Counted from the first letter of the stretch, positions 28,776-38,569 are shown. The stretch: 64,000 bases of DNA from Parerythrobacter_A sp963799315 (GCA_963799315.1 CAWCWP010000002.1:372001-436000); one strand, 5' to 3'. Numbers and translations: made by a program. Notes: generated by a model from the sequence alone, not told the origin.

Positions 28776-30119
28776 ATGATCCGCAGAATTCTTCCCGCCG
28801 CCGGTGCGCTTGCCGCCACGGCCTTTGCCGCCGGAACCGCCTTCGCGCAGGACGGCGTGGCGCAGGTGGTCGAAACCGCGACCGAAACCGCCGCCGTGGC
28901 CAATCCGGGCAACAATGCCTGGATGATGACCGCCACCGTTCTGGTCCTGCTGATGATCCTGCCCGGCCTCGCGCTGTTTTATGGCGGGCTGACCCGGTCC
29001 AAGAACATGCTCAGCACGATGACGCAGATCGGCGCGACCGCTAGTCTGGCGATGCTGATCTGGGTGATGTGGGGGTATTCGACAGCGTTCGGACCCGAAG
29101 GCAATGCGTTCTTCAGCTGGGGGAACCTGTTCCTGACCGGCACCGACCTGACCAGCACCGCTGCGACCTTCACCGATGAAGTCATCAGCGAGTATGTGTT
29201 CATCAGTTTCCAGATGACCTTTGCCGCGATTACTGCCGCGCTCATCCTGGGCGCAACAGCAGAGCGGATGAAGTTCAGCGCGGTGATGGCCTTCGTGCCG
29301 ATCTGGCTGACCATCGTCTATTTCCCCATCGCGCATATGGTCTGGGCGGGTGGCGGCCTGCTGTTCGAAGACGGCGCGCTGGATTTCGCAGGCGGCACCG
29401 TGGTGCATATCAATGCCGGCGTTTCGGGTCTCGTGCTTGCATTCCTGCTGGGCAAGCGGCGCGGCTATCCGGCGGAACCGATGCCGCCGCACTCGCTGAC
29501 GATGACGATGATCGGCACGGGCCTGCTGTGGGTCGGCTGGTTCGGCTTCAACGCCGGGTCCGCGCTGGAAGCGGACGGCTCCGCCGGTCTGGCCATGATC
29601 AACACCTTCGTGGCGACCGCTGCCGGTGCGCTGACCTGGATGGTGGTGGAACGGGCGATGGGCCACAAGGGCAGCGCGCTGGGCTTTTGCTCGGGCGTGA
29701 TTGCGGGCCTCGTCGCCGTGACGCCAGCTGCCGGGAACAGCGGGCCGTTCGGCGCCATCCTGCTCGGCATCCTGTCGTCGCTGGTCTGCTACTTCATGGT
29801 GGCGAAGGCGAAGGCGAAGTTCGGCTATGACGACTCGCTCGACGCCTTCGGCATCCACGGCGTGGGCGGCATTGTCGGCGCGATCGGCACGGCGGTTGTC
29901 TATCAGGGCTTTCTCGGCGGGCCGGGCGATGGTTCGGTGGCGCTGGGCGCACAGCTCTGGAAACAGACCTTCGGCGTGCTTGTCACCATCGCATGGGCCG
30001 GGATCGGCACGCTGATCGCCGCGCTGGTCGTCAAGGCCGTGATCGGACTGCGCGTCGATGAAGAGAGCGAAGTCGACGGGCTGGATATCTCCGAACACGG
30101 AGAGCGCGCCTACAACTAA
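28776..30119 (+). CDS. amtB: ammonium transporter
   Basis: A 447-residue Amt-family channel. A cleavable signal peptide (to about residue 22, AFAQ) is followed by eleven hydrophobic helices. The family signature ALFYGGLTRSKNMLS, the FQMTFAAITAALILGATAERMKFS block and the pore histidines in AHMVWAGGG/VVHINAGVSGLV and FGIHGVGGIVG are present. The start at 28776 follows GAGGAAAC; an ATG at 28761 is the alternative. Expression is presumably from the sigma-54 promoter in front of glnK. Confidence 0.96.
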   Translation: MIRRILPAAGALAATAFAAGTAFAQDGVAQVVETATETAAVANPGNNAWMMTATVLVLLMILPGLALFYGGLTRSKNMLSTMTQIGATASLAMLIWVMWGYSTAFGPEGNAFFSWGNLFLTGTDLTSTAATFTDEVISEYVFISFQMTFAAITAALILGATAERMKFSAVMAFVPIWLTIVYFPIAHMVWAGGGLLFEDGALDFAGGTVVHINAGVSGLVLAFLLGKRRGYPAEPMPPHSLTMTMIGTGLLWVGWFGFNAGSALEADGSAGLAMINTFVATAAGALTWMVVERAMGHKGSALGFCSGVIAGLVAVTPAAGNSGPFGAILLGILSSLVCYFMVAKAKAKFGYDDSLDAFGIHGVGGIVGAIGTAVVYQGFLGGPGDGSVALGAQLWKQTFGVLVTIAWAGIGTLIAALVVKAVIGLRVDEESEVDGLDISEHGERAYN

Positions 30120-30129
30120 TTAGCAGATC

Positions 30130-30165
30130 GACCGGGCGGGCCTGTTTGCAGCGGCCTGCCCGGTC
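30130..30165. terminator. stable hairpin after amtB
   Basis: A 13-base stem GACCGGGCGGGCC pairs with GGCCTGCCCGGTC (one mismatch) around a ten-base loop. No T-run follows, so it is more likely an mRNA-stabilising or accessory structure than the terminator itself. Confidence 0.5.
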
Positions 30166-30199
30166 CCACGATGTTCTTCCTGCGAACACCACCTTTGAC

Positions 30200-30233
30200 G
30201 GGCCGGGGCACTTGCTGCTCCGGCCCCTTTTTT
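30200..30233 (+). terminator. rho-independent terminator of glnK-amtB
   Basis: A stem GGGCCGG/CCGGCCC with a 13-base loop is immediately followed by a C and a run of six Ts. It lies about 80 bases after the amtB stop. Confidence 0.8.
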
Positions 30234-30244
30234 GTCGACAGTTC

Positions 30245-30296
30245 TACTCGGCGGCCATCACGAAGTCCGCGCAGCGTCCACCGATCATGATGCCCC
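30245..30296 (-). pseudogene. relic: duplicated C-terminal end of a GMC oxidoreductase
   Basis: On the minus strand this short stretch encodes IMIGGRCADFVMAAE followed by a TAG. It is nearly identical to the C-terminus of the intact GMC gene 32 bases away (SIMIGERCADFVMAAE). No other part of a second copy is present. It is best explained as the leftover of a tandem paralogue removed by recombination. Confidence 0.75.
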
Positions 30297-30328
30297 GTGG
30301 CCGGATGCCCATCAACAGGGAACCAGCA

Positions 30329-31925
30329 TCATTCCGCCGCCATCACGAAGTCCGCGCAGCGTTCGCCGATCATGATGCTGGGCGCGTTGGTGTTGCCGCT
30401 GACGATCTTGGGCATCACGCTGGCATCGGCGATCCACAGGCCCTCCACGCCGTTGGCGCGCAGTTTCGTATCGACCACGGCACCGGCATCGCTGCCCATG
30501 CGGCAGGTGCCGACCGGGTGATAGACGGTGTCGGCGCGGTTGCGGATGAGGGCGTCCAGCGCGGCATCGTCCTGCAGATCGACCGGATTGCGGTCGGCCG
30601 GGTCGTAATCGGCCAGCGGCGGCGCATCGGCGATCCGGTGCGACAGGCGCACGCCGGCGCGCAGCGTGGCGATATCGCGATCGTCGTCGAGGAAGTTGGG
30701 GTCGATACGCGGTGCATCCGCCGCATCGGCGCTGTTGAGGCGCACGGTGCCGCGCGACTCGGGACGCAGCACGCAGGCGTGGAGCGAAAATCCGTGCCCC
30801 TTAACCTTTTCGCGACCGTGATCCTCCAGCAGCGCGGGCACGAAATGCCATTGCACGTCGGGCGCGGGGGCATCGTCCATGACGCGCCAGAACCCGCCGG
30901 CTTCCGCATAGGGTGTGGTCATGATGCCGGTGCGATGGCGGCGATGTTCCAGCATCGCGGCGACCATCCGCTTCGTGCCTGCCAGGCTGTCGCCGATGGG
31001 GTCGGTCGATTCGGTTGCCCAAGTGGATACGTAATCGATATGGTCCTGCAGGTTTTCGCCGACTTCGCCGCTGTCGGATGACGACGTCGATGCCGTGGTC
31101 CTTCAGATGCGCGGCGGGGCCGATGCCGCTGGTCATCAGGATTTGCGGGCTGTTGAACGCGCCTGCGCTGAGGATAACACCGCCGCCGCCGGGGCCGCCC
31201 GCATGGATGGTTTCGGTCTGCTTGCCCTTGCGCAGCACCGCGCCGGTGACGCGTCCGTTCTCGATCACCAGCCGTTCGACCAGCGTGTTGGTGCGGATGT
31301 CGATATTGCCCTGGTCGCGGATCGGTTCGACATAGGCGCGCGCGGCGGACCAGCGTTCGCCCTTGTGCTGCGTCACCTGATAGATGCCGAACCCGGCCTG
31401 TTCGGCGTCGTTGAAATCGTCCGTCCCGCGCAGTTGCAGCGCCTCGGCACTGGCGACGAAAGCGCGGCTGGTGGGGTTGGTGTGGTTCTGGTTCGACACG
31501 AACAGCGGGCCGCCATCGCCGTGATAGTCGTCCGCGCCGCGTTCATTGCCTTCGGCCTTTTTGAACCACGGCAGCACGTCCTCATACGCCCAGCCGTCGC
31601 AGCCCATCTCCGCCCAGTTGTCGTAATCCCAGGCATTGCCGCGAATATAGATCATGGCGTTGATCGCGCTCGACCCGCCAAGGCCCTTGCCGCGTGGCTG
31701 GTAGCCGATGCGCCCGTTCAGCCCTTTTTGCGCAACGGTGTCGTAGCGGTAATTGGAACTGCCACGCAGGAACGGCATGAAGCCGGGCGTCTTGATCAGG
31801 AAGTTGTTGTTGCGCCCGCCCGCCTCGACCAGGCACACCCGCCGCGTGCCGTCCACGGCCAGCCGTCCGGCCACCGCGCTGCCCGCACTGCCGCCGCCGA
31901 TAACGATATAGTCGTAATGTGCCAT
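30329..31925 (-). CDS. GMC-family FAD-dependent oxidoreductase, choline dehydrogenase-like (one frame break)
   Basis: A flavoprotein of about 531 residues. The N-terminal FAD motif is YIVIGGGSAGSAVAGRLA. GMC signature 1 is PRGKGLGGSSAINAMIYIRG, and signature 2 includes VILSAGAFNSPQILMTSGIGP. The C-terminal active-site block is TVYHPVGTCRMG, with the conserved His and a later Asn in SGNTNAPSIMIGERCAD. A one-base break near 31078 falls after DHGIDVV. Substrates in this group are alcohols, including long-chain or sterol-like ones. It is the last gene of a likely operon with a sterol-desaturase-family protein and a DUF442 phosphatase. Confidence 0.85.
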
Positions 31926-31974
31926 GTCTCGTTCTCCCGTTTGCGCAGGAGGCTAGGCAGCTTGGCGTATAGTT

Positions 31975-32892
31975 TCAATCGCTTCCGCGCTGCTGTTCGC
32001 GATTCCGGGCCTGCCATTCGGCGCGCAGCATGTCGGAAGTCTGGCGGCTGTTATCGTGCGTCCAGCCGGGCGGGCGAAGCAGGTAGCCCAGCTTGTGCCG
32101 CCACGGTGCGCGCGCGATATCCTGCACCATGCCGATCCATTCGTGGAACACCGCCCACAACAGGTTGAAACTGCCCAGCTGGCGCACGATGCCGTAGCGG
32201 ATCTGCTCCTCGTCCGGGCGTTCGGCCTCGAACGTGCCGAACAGGCGGTCCCACACGATGAAGACACCGGCATAGTTGCGGTCGAGATAGCGCGGATTGG
32301 TGGCGTGATGGACGCGGTGGTGGCTGGGCGTGTTCATCACCGCCTCGAACCAGCGCGGCATGCGCCCGATGGCCTCGGTGTGGATCCAGAACTGGTAGAT
32401 CAGGTTCAGCCCGTGGCAGATCGCGATCATCACCGGGTGGAAGCCAATCAGCACCAGCGGCAGCGTGAAAGCGAAGCCCAGCGTGAACGCCCCGGTCCAG
32501 CTTTGCCGCAGCGCGGTGCTGAGGTTGTAATGCTGGCTGGAATGGTGGTTCACATGGCTCGCCCAGAACCAGCGCACGCGGTGCCCGGCGCGATGGACCC
32601 AGTAATAGGCAAGGTCGTCCAGCACGAAGCATACCGGCCATGCCAGCCACGCCCAGCCGCCGGTCACGGGAATGTCGAAGACGCGGTATTCGTACAGCGC
32701 CAGACACATCAGCAGGAACAGGCCGCCGAACGCCGCGCCCGCCACCGTGCTGCCCAGCCCGAACAGCAGGCTGGTGAGCGTATCGCGCGCTTCGTAGCTT
32801 TCGGGCCGCCTGCGCCATGCCCACACCAGCTCGGCCAGCACCAGCACCACGAACAGCGGCACGGCAAGCTCGGTGGGTGAAAAATCAGGCAT
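31975..32892 (-). CDS. sterol desaturase / fatty-acid hydroxylase superfamily protein
   Basis: A 305-residue integral membrane di-iron oxygenase. The histidine boxes are present in order: WVHRAGHRVRWFWASHVNHHSS gives HRAGH and HVNHH, and MNTPSHHRVHHA gives the HHRVHH box. Four to five hydrophobic helices surround them. The family covers sterol C5 desaturases, carotenoid hydroxylases and alkylglycerol monooxygenases; substrate is open. The ATG at 32892 overlaps the upstream phosphatase stop by eight bases, so it is coupled to it. The start at 32919 is possible but would overlap more. Confidence 0.88.
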   Translation of the reverse strand: MPDFSPTELAVPLFVVLVLAELVWAWRRRPESYEARDTLTSLLFGLGSTVAGAAFGGLFLLMCLALYEYRVFDIPVTGGWAWLAWPVCFVLDDLAYYWVHRAGHRVRWFWASHVNHHSSQHYNLSTALRQSWTGAFTLGFAFTLPLVLIGFHPVMIAICHGLNLIYQFWIHTEAIGRMPRWFEAVMNTPSHHRVHHATNPRYLDRNYAGVFIVWDRLFGTFEAERPDEEQIRYGIVRQLGSFNLLWAVFHEWIGMVQDIARAPWRHKLGYLLRPPGWTHDNSRQTSDMLRAEWQARNREQQRGSD

Positions 32893-33700
32893 CGGCCGCG
32901 GGTCCGTGCCCACGCTCACGACAGCGCATGGTCACCGTGCCGAAGCGCCGTTCTCCGGTGTCGATGACCACTTTGTCGCCGTGCCGCGCCACATTGCCCG
33001 CGTCGATCACTCGGCCCACGAAATGCTGGCCATGCTTGCGCAGCACCAGCGCGTTGCCCGATCCGTCCTCGAGCAGCGCGGCGCGTCCGCCATCGTCCAC
33101 CAACACCGTTTCCGGCGCAAACCCTGCGGCGGTTTCGCTGGCAAGCGCGATGGCGTGATCCTCGTCACGAATGCGGCTGCGCGTGCCGAGCGCGAGCAGG
33201 TGGACCAGCCCGGCAATGCCCAGCACCGCCAGCAGCGATCCGCCGAAGATTGCCGCTTGCGTCATGTCTTGCCTTTGTGCCATCGCATCGAGCGTGGAGC
33301 GTATCGGCGAAAGGTCGTATCCTGCGCCTTGCGCAGCCGAGGCAAGCGCGTCGGGGTCGGTTCCCCGACTTGCTTGCGCCAGCGCCCATAGGAAAGTCGA
33401 GCGCGTGCCCGTTCGGCAGAAAGCGAGTACCGGCCCCTCCGCAGCATCCAGCGCGTTCGCCATCGCGTCGACCTGTTCCGGCCCCATCTGGCCGGACATC
33501 ACGGGAATGGCGCGATAGGACAGGCCCGCCGCCGTCGCCGCCAATTCGATTTCCGCGCCGTCCGGTTGCCCGCCTTCCTCTCCGTCGGGACGATTGTTGA
33601 TAACCAAGGTTACGCCCTGCTCCGCGGCGGTGGCGAGGTCGGCAGGCACGATCTGCCCGGTGACGAGCATGGTATCGGTCAGGGTGCGAAACGCTGTCAT
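32885..33700 (-). CDS. DUF442 (TIGR01244) cysteine-phosphatase protein with membrane anchor
   Basis: A 271-residue protein. Residues 1-110 form the beta-lactamase-hydrolase-like phosphatase domain DUF442. It starts MTAFRTLTDTMLVTGQI, with GVTLVINNRPDGE, and the catalytic Cys-x5-Arg loop is FCRTGTRST. A transmembrane helix follows (IFGGSLLAVLGIAGLVHLLA). A small C-terminal domain of about 90 residues (VLVDDGGRAALLEDGSGNALVLRK) looks like a beta-rich hypothetical domain rather than a hydrolase. An SD-like GGAGA precedes the start. DUF442 proteins are often linked to sulfur metabolism, but here the neighbours are lipid-type oxidases. Confidence 0.78.
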   Translation of the reverse strand: MTAFRTLTDTMLVTGQIVPADLATAAEQGVTLVINNRPDGEEGGQPDGAEIELAATAAGLSYRAIPVMSGQMGPEQVDAMANALDAAEGPVLAFCRTGTRSTFLWALAQASRGTDPDALASAAQGAGYDLSPIRSTLDAMAQRQDMTQAAIFGGSLLAVLGIAGLVHLLALGTRSRIRDEDHAIALASETAAGFAPETVLVDDGGRAALLEDGSGNALVLRKHGQHFVGRVIDAGNVARHGDKVVIDTGERRFGTVTMRCRERGHGPAADA

Positions 33701-33796
33701 GGTATCGTCTCTCCGGCAGAGAAAGGCAGTTTGGGGGCGGTTGGAGCGTCGCATTGGCGCGTCCCGTCCTCGTATCGGCTGATGCAATAGCGGGTT

Positions 33797-34009
33797 ATGC
33801 GGAATTGTCATATTGGCGGCGCACTCGAAAAAAACGCTAAAATGTTCGCGCGCGGATGCTTTCTGCGCTATGAACATAAATGGATGGTCCGTGCGTGCCG
33901 CAAGGATGCGGTGTTAATCAGCGGGACCATGTCGATGCCTGGCACACCCGCCGTCCGGTTGCCGCATCGGGAAATTTCGGGACGGGACTACGAAGGTACG
34001 TGTTGCATT
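33797..34009 (+). promoter_or_regulatory. leader region of the cold-shock gene
   Basis: The 200 bases before the cold-shock start are less GC-rich at their beginning (a TTGTCATA and AAAAAAACGCTAAAATG region) and hold no convincing gene. A long untranslated leader is usual for csp genes. No specific RNA element could be identified by eye. Confidence 0.4.
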
Positions 34010-34844
34010 ATGGGTTACGATAGAGGCCGCAAAGGGCGCGGACGCGACAAACGGGACAGTTTTGGCGAAGACGGTTTCGATCCGTTTGGCGGCGGTGGCG
34101 GCGGCTTTGGCGGTGACAGCTATGGCGGCGGTGGCGGTAATGACCGTAGCAGTGGCGGTGGTGGTTATGGCGGCGGCGGAAACGATCGCGGCGGCTACGG
34201 CGGCGGCGGCGGTGGCGGCAATCGCTTCGGCGGCGGCGGCGGCGGTGGCCCGCGCGGCGGCGGAGGCGGCGGTTTCTCCGGCGGTGGCGGCGGACAGGGC
34301 GGCGGCGGCAACCGCATGCCCGCCGCAGGTCGTCGGCACCGGCAAGGGTACGGTCAAGTTCTTCAACACCGAAAAGGGCTTCGGCTTCATCCAGCAGGAC
34401 GGCGGCGGCGAGGATGTGTTCGTCCATATCAGCGCGGTCGAACGCGCCGGTCTTCAGGGTCTTGCCGAAGGGCAGGAACTGGAATTCAACCTGGTGGATC
34501 GCGGCGGCAAGGTCTCCGCGCAGGATATCCAGGTCATCGGCGATGTCATTCCGGTCGAAGGCGGTCGCTCCAACGATCGCGGCGCGTCTTCGGGCGACCG
34601 CGGCGGCGCACCCCAGCGCGAGCTGACGGGCGAAAAGGCGACCGGCACGGTCAAGTTCTTCAACGCGATGAAGGGCTTCGGCTTCATCGTGCGCGATGAC
34701 GGCCAGCCCGATGCCTTCGTGCATATCAGCGCCGTCGAACGCTCCGGCCTGTCCGCCATCAACGAAGGCGAACGCTACCAGTTCGACATCGAGATGGACC
34801 GACGTGGCAAGCATTCGGCGGTGAACCTGGTGCCTGCCGAATAG
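34010..34844 (+). CDS. two-domain cold-shock protein with glycine-rich N-terminus (one frame break)
   Basis: An RNA-binding protein of about 277 residues. The first 100 residues are an MGYDRGRKGRGRDKRDSFG start and a long glycine-rich tract with scattered Arg, Tyr, Phe and Asn, RGG-like. Two cold-shock domains follow, each with RNP1/RNP2: KGTVKFFNTEKGFGFIQQ with EDVFVHISAVE, and ATGTVKFFNAMKGFGFIVR with DAFVHISAVE. One extra C in a CCC run near 34325 breaks the frame between the Gly-rich part and the first domain. With it removed the join reads NRMPPQVVGTGKG. The architecture is typical of sphingomonads and suggests an RNA chaperone. Confidence 0.88.
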
Positions 34845-34875
34845 GCACGCCGCTTGTTCACAGTCGAATACGCAC

Positions 34876-34908
34876 ATGGCGGCTCCGGTGGGGTCGCCAT
34901 TTGCTTTT
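34876..34908 (+). terminator. rho-independent terminator after the cold-shock gene
   Basis: ATGGCGGCTCC pairs imperfectly with GGGTCGCCAT around a four-base loop and is followed by TTGCTTTT, 31 bases after the stop codon. Confidence 0.65.
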
Positions 34909-34963
34909 GTGCTAAAGACAATTGCATATCCCGCCCACGCGATACCTTCTGAAAGCCCGATCC

Positions 34964-36159
34964 ATGTCCATCACGCCTCTCATGCCCGTCTATCCCCGTT
35001 GCGGCGTGCGCCCCGTGCGCGGCGAACATTGCCACCTGATCGACGAGGACGGCACGCGCTATCTCGATTTCGCCAGCGGCATCGCGGTCAACCTGCTGGG
35101 CCATAGCCATGCAGGGCTGATCGGCGCGATCCAGCAGCAGGCGGAAACGCTGATGCATGTCTCCAACCTGTATGGCAGTCCGCAGGGCGAGAAGCTGGCG
35201 CAGCAGCTGGTCGATGCGATCCTTTGCCGACACGGTGTTCTTCACCAATTCCGGCGCGGAAGCGGTCGAAACGGCGATCAAGACCGCGCGCGCCTATCAC
35301 CAGCACGAGGACGGCGATGCGCAGCGCACCGAGCTGATCACCTTCGTCAACGCCTTTCACGGGCGGACGATGGCGACGATCAGCGCCAGCAACCAGGCCA
35401 AGATGCACAAGGGGTTCGAGCCGCTGCTGCCCGGTTTCCGCTATTGCGAGTTCGACGATCTGGAAGCGGCGCGCGCGATGGTCGGGCCGAACACTGCCGG
35501 TTTTCTGGTCGAACCGATCCAGGGCGAGGGCGGCATCCGCCCCGCGTCGCAGGAATTCCTGACGGGCCTGCGCGCCATTGCGGACGAGCATGACCTGATG
35601 CTGGTGCTGGACGAGGTGCAGTGCGGCGTGGCGCGCACCGGCAAGATGTATGCGCATGAACATTACGGCGTGACGCCGGATATTCTCGCCAGCGCCAAGG
35701 GCATCGGCGGCGGCTTCCCGCTGGGCGCATGCCTCGCGACGGAAAAGGCGGCGCGCGGCATGACCTTCGGCACGCACGGCTCCACCTATGGCGGCAATCC
35801 GCTGGCAATGGCGGCGGGGAGTGCGGTGATGGACGCGGTCGCCAACGACGCGTTTCTCGCCGAGGTAACGCGACAAGGGCGAGCGCATTCGCGCGCGGCT
35901 GGAACAGTTCATCGGCAATTATCCCGACCTGTTCGACCAGGTGCGCGGCAAGGGACTGATGCTGGGCATCAAGATGAAGGTCGAAAGCCGCCCGTTCTTC
36001 GTGCACCTGCGCGACCATCACCAGCTGCTGACCGTGGCGGCGGGCGACAATACGCTGCGCCTGCTGCCGCCGCTGGTCATCGGCGATGCGGAGATCGACG
36101 AGTTCTTCGACAAGCTGTCGGCAGGCGCGGCCAGCTACACGATCCCGCAGGCCGCCTGA
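34964..36159 (+). CDS. argD: acetylornithine aminotransferase (two frame breaks)
   Basis: A PLP enzyme of arginine synthesis, often also acting as succinyldiaminopimelate aminotransferase. It starts MSITPLMPVYPRCGVRPVRGE. Key segments are FFTNSGAEAVETAIKTAR, FHGRTMATISAS, LVLDEVQCGVARTGKMYAHE and the PLP lysine in ILASAKGIGGGFPLGACL. Breaks lie near 35222 and near 35868, where one G too many in a GGG run precedes ERIRARLEQ. Corrected length is about 398 residues. It is followed two bases later by argF, forming an argD-argF-hslO unit. Confidence 0.93.
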
Positions 36160-36161
36160 GC

Positions 36162-37085
36162 ATGCGCCATTTCACCGACCTGACCGATGCAGGCGCGGAC
36201 GGACTGGCCGCGATGATTGCCGACGCCATCGACCGCAAGGCCGCACGCGCCGGCTGGCCAAGGGGCGCGCCGATGCCGACGCGCCGCTGGCGGATCATGT
36301 GCTGGCGACCGTGTTCGAGAAAAGCAGCACCCGCACCCGCGTCAGTTTCGATATGGCGATGCGGCAGCTGGGCGGCAGCGCACTGGTGCTGGATTCGGGC
36401 AGCACGCAGCTGGGGCGCGGGGAGAGCATGGCCGATACCGCGCGCGTGCTGGGCCGTATGGTCGACGCCATCACGCTGCGCACGGACGATCACGCCAAGC
36501 TGCTGGCGATGGCGGAGCATGCCGGCGTGCCGGTCATCAACGCGCTGACCGATGCCAGCGCATCCGTGCCAGATCGTCGCCGACCTGCTGACCGTGATCG
36601 AGCATGGCAAGGCTTTGCCCGGTCTGGAGGTTGCGTGGTTCGGCGATGGCAACAATGTGCTGCATTCCTGGCTGGAAGCGGCGGGGCTGATGCAGTTCAA
36701 CCTGCGCGTCGCCACGCCCGAAGGCTTTGCGCCCGGACAGCGTTGGGTCGATACCGCGCGTGACAGGGGCGCGCGGGTCGATACCGGAATGACGGCGCAA
36801 GCCGCCGCCGAGGCGCCGACGTGATCGTCACCGATACCTGGATCAGGATGGGGCAGGATGGCGAGGCGGAGCGGCGCGCGGCGATGACGCCTTATCGGGT
36901 GGATGAGGCGCTGATGGCGCGCGCGAAGCCCGATGCGCTTGTTCCTGCATTGCCTGCCCGCCCATGTCGGCGACGAAGTGACGCAGGGCGTGTTCGAAGG
37001 CCCGCAATCGGTCGTGTTCGACGAGGCGGAAAACCGGCTCCATGCGCAAAAATCCATCCTGCGCTGGTGCTTCAAGCAGATTTAG
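36162..37085 (+). CDS. argF: ornithine carbamoyltransferase (four frame breaks)
   Basis: Makes citrulline from ornithine and carbamoyl phosphate. The carbamoyl-phosphate site FEKSSTRTRVSFD is intact, as are HPCQIVADLLT (restored), the ornithine-binding DTWIRMGQ and the catalytic FLHCLPAHVGDEVT. Breaks are near 36255, 36560, 36815 and 36937. At least two are explained by one G missing from a GGG run, the other two by single inserted bases. The corrected protein has about 307 residues. Four indels in one essential biosynthetic gene with every motif kept is the clearest sign of sequence error in the window. Confidence 0.92.
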
Positions 37086-37124
37086 CGCGGTTGCGCGCCG
37101 CGCCGCCGACCCCATATCGCCGCC

Positions 37125-38057
37125 ATGCCCGATAGTACTGCCGCCTCACCGAATACGCCGGACGCCGAAACGTGGACCGACCGCGTCCTGAATTTCACGA
37201 TCCCGTCCCGCAATGCACGCGGGCGGATCGTGCGGCTGGACGATGTGCTGGCGCAGATCCTGTCCGCGCATGATTACCCCGCGCCGATCCGGCATCTGCT
37301 GGCCGAAGCGGTGGTGCTGGGTGCGCTGATGGGCGGGCTGATCAAGGAAGCCGGCGCGCAGATGACCATGCAGGCGCAGACCGAGGGCGGCATCGTCAAC
37401 TTGCTGGTTTGTGATTATCGCGGTGGCGAGCTGCGCGGTTATGTCGATTTCGACGCCGACCGGCTCGGCAGCATCGGTGCAAATCCGACGCTGGAGGCGC
37501 TGTTCGGCAAGGGTTATCTCGCCATTACCTTCGACCGGCCCGGCCTGGAAGGCGGCGAGCACGAACGGTACCAGGGCATCGTGCCGCTGGAAGGGGCAAC
37601 GCTATCCGATGCCTGCGAAACTTATTTCGCGCAATCCGAGCAGGTGCCCACCCTCATCCGCACCGCCATCCGCAGCGAAGGCGCGCGTGTTCTCGCGGCG
37701 GGGATGCTGGTGCAGCATATCGCCGATGGGGAGGAAGGGCGCGAGCGGCTGCATGTCCGCATGGACCATCCCGAATGGGAGCATGTCGCGGTGATGGCGG
37801 GCAGCCTGCGGCACGAGGAACTGCTCGAACCGGCGCTGTCGATGGATGCGCTGGTCTGGCGGCTGTTCCATGACGAGGAAGAAGTGCGCATCCTGCCTGG
37901 AAGCGTGCTGAAACGCGGCTGTCGCTGCACAATAGAGCACTATCGCGAACTGCTGGCCCGCTTTCCGGAAAGCGAACGCGTGGAGATGCGCGACGAAGAC
38001 GGACATATTAACGTCGACTGCGCGTTCTGTTCGCGCGTCTTCCCTATCGGCCTTTAG
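37125..38057 (+). CDS. hslO: redox-regulated chaperone Hsp33
   Basis: A 310-residue holdase activated by oxidation. The N-terminal domain contains IPSRNARGRIVRLDDVL and QTEGGIVNLLVCDYRGGELRGYV. The C-terminal redox switch has the zinc cysteines RGCRC and, 38 residues later, CAFCSRVF, so the four-cysteine set is complete. It follows argF by 39 bases on the same strand, a common association in Alphaproteobacteria. Confidence 0.95.
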   Translation: MPDSTAASPNTPDAETWTDRVLNFTIPSRNARGRIVRLDDVLAQILSAHDYPAPIRHLLAEAVVLGALMGGLIKEAGAQMTMQAQTEGGIVNLLVCDYRGGELRGYVDFDADRLGSIGANPTLEALFGKGYLAITFDRPGLEGGEHERYQGIVPLEGATLSDACETYFAQSEQVPTLIRTAIRSEGARVLAAGMLVQHIADGEEGRERLHVRMDHPEWEHVAVMAGSLRHEELLEPALSMDALVWRLFHDEEEVRILPGSVLKRGCRCTIEHYRELLARFPESERVEMRDEDGHINVDCAFCSRVFPIGL

Positions 38058-38126
38058 CCCATTCGGGCCATTCGCGCAGACGTGCGATCTATGGTATTGC
38101 GTCTGCACAAGGAGTAGAATCACGCC

Positions 38127-38561
38127 ATGTTCCGTTTCACCGAACCCTTCCGCAATTCCGTCAGCTCGAATGCCGTCCGTATCGTGGCAGGGTGCGCGAT
38201 GGCGCTCGGCCTGGGCGTTGTGCCCGCCACGGCGCAGGCGCCGACGATGGAACTGCTCGACCGTATCGAACGTGGTGCGTGGGTACTGGAATATCGCGGC
38301 GGCGCGCAGACGCAGCGCGTGTGCGTACGCACCGGACTGGAACTGACGCGGCTGCGCAATCCCGGCCCGAATTGCCGCCGCTACGTGGTGGAATCCAGCG
38401 CCAATCAGGTGACGGTGCAATATAGCTGCGGCGGCGCAGGCTACACCCGCACCAGCATCCGGCGCGAGAGCAGCACGCTGTTGCAGATTACCGGGCAGGG
38501 CATGAACAAGTCGCGTCCGTTCCAGTTTTCCGCCGAGGCGCGCCGCGCCGGTAGCTGCTGA
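38127..38561 (+). CDS. secreted hypothetical protein with four cysteines
   Basis: A 144-residue protein with a Sec-type signal peptide (GCAMALGLGVVPATAQA, cleavage near residue 37). The mature part has paired cysteines (RVCVRTGLELTRLRNPGPNC and QYSCGGAGYTRTS, with a final SC), which suggests two periplasmic disulfides. It resembles DUF3617-like small periplasmic proteins by cysteine spacing, but I cannot assign a family with certainty. It precedes queC by eight bases and may be cotranscribed. Confidence 0.65.
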   Translation: MFRFTEPFRNSVSSNAVRIVAGCAMALGLGVVPATAQAPTMELLDRIERGAWVLEYRGGAQTQRVCVRTGLELTRLRNPGPNCRRYVVESSANQVTVQYSCGGAGYTRTSIRRESSTLLQITGQGMNKSRPFQFSAEARRAGSC

Positions 38562-38569
38562 CGCAGGCA

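Noticed and set aside
28416..30119. A GlnK-AmtB fusion protein
   Set aside because: Such fusions exist in a few organisms. Here removing one T restores the normal GlnK ending and a separate amtB with signal peptide and ribosome site.
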